DNA of 64,000 nucleotides, from assembly GCF_014237835.1 (NCBI RefSeq), contig NZ_JACJVI010000009.1:124001-188000 (forward strand). The letters are read 5' to 3'. Numbering within the stretch: position 1 is the stretch's first letter; every line of letters begins with the position of its first letter. The notes below the pieces were generated by a model. The model saw only the letters and a list, made by a program, of their open reading frames with translations, did not search any database and was not told where the DNA came from. The translations under genes and the position numbers were made by a program. Shown in pieces: positions 61,596-64,000 of the stretch. The stretch comes from Rhizobium sp. AQ_MP (GTDB lineage Bacteria > Pseudomonadota > Alphaproteobacteria > Rhizobiales > Rhizobiaceae).

Positions 61596-62702
61596 TTACT
61601 CAGCCGCGACCGTCTTGCCGGCTTCCCACTTGTAGACGGCGAAGCTCTGCGAGGTGAGGTCACCCGTCTCGCCGTAGGTCAGCTTGCCGATGGCGGTCGG
61701 GATTTCCGAGCCGTCCTTCAGCGCTGAAGCCACGGCTTCGGCATCGTCCACGCTGCCGGCCTTGGTGATGCCGGCGGCGATGACTTCGACGGCGGCATAG
61801 GCATTCAGCGTGAAGGCTTCGGCCGGGATGGACTTTGCGGCCAAAGCATCGACGGCGGCCTTGCTGTCTTCGTTCTTCAGCGCATCGGCGGCGTTGGTGA
61901 AGACCGTGCCTTCGGCAGCGTCGCCACCGATCGTCACATATTCGCTGTTCGACAGGCCGTCACCGGCGACCAGCTGGGCCTTCAGGCCGGCATCCTGCAT
62001 CTGGCGCACCAGAAGGCCGGCTTCCGGGTGGTAGCCGCCGAAATAGATCACTTCGACGCCTTCCGACTTCAGACGCGTCACGAGCGCGCCAAAGTCCTTT
62101 TCGCCCGCCGTCAGCGAATCCTTGAAGACTTCGGTCACGCCACCGGCGTTGAGGGCTGCCTTGAAGGCGTCAGCCAGACCCTTGCCGTACTGGCCCTTGT
62201 CGTCGAGGATGGCGATCTTCTTGTCCTTGTAGGCGCCGAGCACGAACTTGGCGGCAACATCGGCCTGCTGGTCGTCGCGGCCGCAGGTGCGCAGCACGGT
62301 CGTCAGACCACGGGCGGTCAGGTCCGGTGCGGTGGCGGTCGGGGTAACCATCAGCACGCCGTTTTCGGCGAGAACGCTGGAGGCGGGGACGGCGACGCCC
62401 GACGTGACCGGGCCGACGACGAAGCGAACGCCTTCACCGATCAGCTGGTTTGCAGCCGAAACGCCCTGCTTCGGCTCGCCGGCATCGTCGGCGATCTTGA
62501 GGCTGACCTGTTCGCCGTTGATGCCGCCCTTCTTGTTGATTTCCTCGACGGCGGTTTCCGCACCATTCTTGATCTGCGCGCCGACGGCGGCGAGCGGCCC
62601 GGTGAGCGGGGCCATCAGGCCGAGCACGATTTCGGCACGGGCGGCGGGGGCGGTGGCGATGAGCGCTGCAAGGGCGGCGCTGGCGAGAAGTTGAAATTTC
62701 AT
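61596..62702 (-). CDS. branched-chain amino acid ABC transporter periplasmic binding protein
   Basis: The 368-residue protein has a signal peptide ([23 protein letters not shown]) and the periplasmic-binding fold of LivJ/Liv[41 protein letters not shown] and the [21 protein letters not shown] stretch. It would deliver branched-chain amino acids to a permease that is not in this window, so the gene is an orphan here. The start at 62702 matches the signal peptide. Confidence 0.92.
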   Translation of the reverse strand: MKFQLLASAALAALIATAPAARAEIVLGLMAPLTGPLAAVGAQIKNGAETAVEEINKKGGINGEQVSLKIADDAGEPKQGVSAANQLIGEGVRFVVGPVTSGVAVPASSVLAENGVLMVTPTATAPDLTARGLTTVLRTCGRDDQQADVAAKFVLGAYKDKKIAILDDKGQYGKGLADAFKAALNAGGVTEVFKDSLTAGEKDFGALVTRLKSEGVEVIYFGGYHPEAGLLVRQMQDAGLKAQLVAGDGLSNSEYVTIGGDAAEGTVFTNAADALKNEDSKAAVDALAAKSIPAEAFTLNAYAAVEVIAAGITKAGSVDDAEAVASALKDGSEIPTAIGKLTYGETGDLTSQSFAVYKWEAGKTVAAE

Positions 62703-62881
62703 GTCCTGCTCCTTGGGTCGGCGCGACCGATCTCTGTCGGTTTTCACGCCATTCGGGTTCTTTTGTTGCTCCCCATGATCGCTTTAGACAAAAACGAACG
62801 GCAGCAAAAGACCGGAGACTGTGATGTGCCATCACGCCACAGCTTTGTCCGGGGCAGGGGTAGTTGGAGCAGGTGCCGGTG

Positions 62882-63151
62882 TCAGACGGTCAGTACGCGC
62901 CCGCCGACGCCGTCTTCCGCCTCGAAGCCGGCCTTGGCGGCTGCGGCATCCTGCTCCTTGCGCAAGGCGAGTTCGGCCATGGCAATCTGCTGGAGCTCGA
63001 AGAGATCATTGCTGATCTGGGCGCGGCGGGCGGCAAGGCGGGCTTCGTCCGCACGGGCGGCAGATATGGCCTCCGGCTCCGGTGCGGTTCTGGCGGGTGA
63101 AGTTTCAGAAGACGCGTCCTTACCGAACATACGCTTGAAAAGGTCGACCAC
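62882..63151 (-). CDS. hypothetical protein, charged helical
   Basis: The 89-residue protein MVDLFKRMFGKDASSETSP... is rich in Ala, Glu and Arg, with a coiled-coil-like middle (RLAARRAQISNDLFELQQ). I recognise no family and there is no signal peptide. Confidence is moderate since the region is between convergent gene ends and could be noise; the reading frame does start near a GG-rich site. Confidence 0.45.
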   Translation of the reverse strand: MVDLFKRMFGKDASSETSPARTAPEPEAISAARADEARLAARRAQISNDLFELQQIAMAELALRKEQDAAAAKAGFEAEDGVGGRVLTV

Positions 63152-63357
63152 GGAAATCCTCCCGGGACCTGGGCCCGGTGAGCTTGTCCGCGACGTGATG
63201 TCGAGAACGAGGTTTCCGGGTTTGCTGTCGTCGTCGGCCGGTCTTTACGCGATCATCTGCGTCAGAGGTCGGACGGGCGATTCCCTCGACAATACGGGAG
63301 GAGGGGGCGGGCGACAAGCGCGGCACCTGCCCCGTGGTCAGCCTCGCGCAAGCCACG

Positions 63358-63384
63358 AAAAAGGCGGCCTTGCGGGCCGCCTTT
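63358..63384 (-). terminator. Rho-independent terminator of the aminotransferase gene
   Basis: AAAGGCGGCC and GGCCGCCTTT pair perfectly on the minus strand around a five-base loop and extend into a T run. It lies 22 bases past the stop of the aminotransferase. Confidence 0.85.
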
Positions 63385-63406
63385 CCGAAACAGTCCGAGG
63401 TTCGCC

Positions 63407-64000
63407 TCAGATGTTGTTCATCAGCACCTTGCGCAGCTTGTCGAAGAGTTCGTCGATCTGCTCGTGGGTGATGATCAGCGGCGGCGAGAGCGCGATGATG
63501 TCGCCCGTCGTGCGGATCAGCAGGCCGTCATTATAGGCGTTGAGGAAGGCATTGAAGGCGCGCTTCGTCGGTTCACCGTCGATCGGCTTCAGCTCGATCG
63601 CGCCGATCAGGCCGAGATTGCGGATGTCGATGACATTCGGGCAATCCCGCAGCGAGTGCAGCTTCTCTTCCCAGTAGGGCGCGATCTCGGCCGCACGGGT
63701 CAGAAGGTTCTCGTCGCGATAGGTATCGAGGGTGCCCAGCGCCGCGGCGGACGCGATCGGGTTGCCGGAATAGGTGTAGCCATGGAAGAACTCGATCATG
63801 TGCTCGGGTCCCTGCATGAAGGCATCGTGGATCTCGGCGGTGACGAAGACTGCGCCCATCGGGATCACGCCATTGGTCAGGCCCTTGGCGGTGACCATAA
63901 TGTCCGGCTTCACGTCGAAATACTGCGCTGCAAACGGTGCGCCCAGGCGGCCGAAACCGGTGATGACTTCGTCGAAGATCAGAAGGATGCCATGCTTGGT
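63407..64000 (-). CDS. class III PLP-dependent aminotransferase, C-terminal part (5' end outside window)
   Basis: Only the last 197 residues are present; the coding frame runs off the window at 64000. The segment reads LIFDEVITGFGRLGAPFAAQYF followed by KPDIMVTAKGLTNGVIPMGAV, where the Lys in TAKG is the PLP-binding residue and the preceding DEV is a cofactor-binding Asp. The family converts omega-amino acids or other amines, commonly beta-alanine or 4-aminobutyrate with pyruvate. It is followed by a terminator. Confidence 0.92.
   Translation of the reverse strand, partial: TKHGILLIFDEVITGFGRLGAPFAAQYFDVKPDIMVTAKGLTNGVIPMGAVFVTAEIHDAFMQGPEHMIEFFHGYTYSGNPIASAAALGTLDTYRDENLLTRAAEIAPYWEEKLHSLRDCPNVIDIRNLGLIGAIELKPIDGEPTKRAFNAFLNAYNDGLLIRTTGDIIALSPPLIITHEQIDELFDKLRKVLMNNI

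Overview
The window reads as a stretch of a chromosome from an alphaproteobacterium of the Rhizobiaceae type (Rhizobium, Agrobacterium, Sinorhizobium and relatives). This rests on high GC coding sequence, a BacA/SbmA peptide transporter, a glutamine synthetase II gene with a DUF2735 neighbour and a sigma-54/NtrC-type control region, the NnrU-TPR-Der order, and many dispersed palindromic intergenic elements of rhizobial style. No rRNA, tRNA, CRISPR array, phage or complete insertion sequence was found. Genes are dense, with many ATGA or TGATG overlaps.

Layout. 1-7 kb: an ATP-grasp/alpha-E/transglutaminase-type peptide modification cluster (its last gene is cut by the window edge), an EamA exporter, an RhlE-type RNA helicase, and an AlkC-DUF1905 pair. 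7-16 kb: a WYL regulator, a pyrrolysine-free MttB-family methyltransferase, a six-PAS hybrid histidine kinase, and a head-to-head mnmD/FAD-oxidoreductase pair that resembles a split MnmC. 16-42 kb: the core of the window, a purine-degradation region (puuE, uraD, alc, allA, uraH, guaD, puuD, xdhC, xdhB, xdhA). It is interspersed with glnII, a MntA-HepT toxin-antitoxin pair, a modular cell-wall hydrolase, lldD, a K+ channel, a RelE/ParE toxin broken by a nonsense codon, and a low-GC two-gene cassette flanked by 12-bp inverted repeats. 42-51 kb: bdhA, a luciferase-like monooxygenase, map, bacA, a secreted deacetylase, nnrU, a TPR membrane protein and der. 51-64 kb: a GT4 glycosyltransferase, alpha-glucosidase, an AAC(6')-like acetyltransferase, a Kv-type channel, adenine deaminase (ade), an AhpD-like protein, a Tat-exported cyclase, small enzymes, a branched-chain amino acid binding protein, and a truncated class III aminotransferase.

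How the genes work together. Adenine deaminase and guanine deaminase feed hypoxanthine and xanthine to XdhAB (matured by XdhC). Urate is oxidised by the membrane-bound, cytochrome c-tailed PuuD; UraH and UraD give allantoin; PuuE, Alc and AllA take it to glyoxylate and two urea. Every enzymatic step from adenine or guanine to glyoxylate is encoded here. The glnII gene, with NtrC-type and sigma-54-type sites, sits inside this region, so the neighbourhood looks geared to nitrogen scavenging and assimilation.

The least explained items are the inverted-repeat-bounded two-gene cassette at 17.6-19.5 kb, the toxin-antitoxin pair fused by overlaps to allA-uraH, the possible split MnmC, and the TA-ended MITE-like elements inserted twice within the xdh gene set. 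All functional calls are from reading translated sequence and family knowledge; no database search was run.
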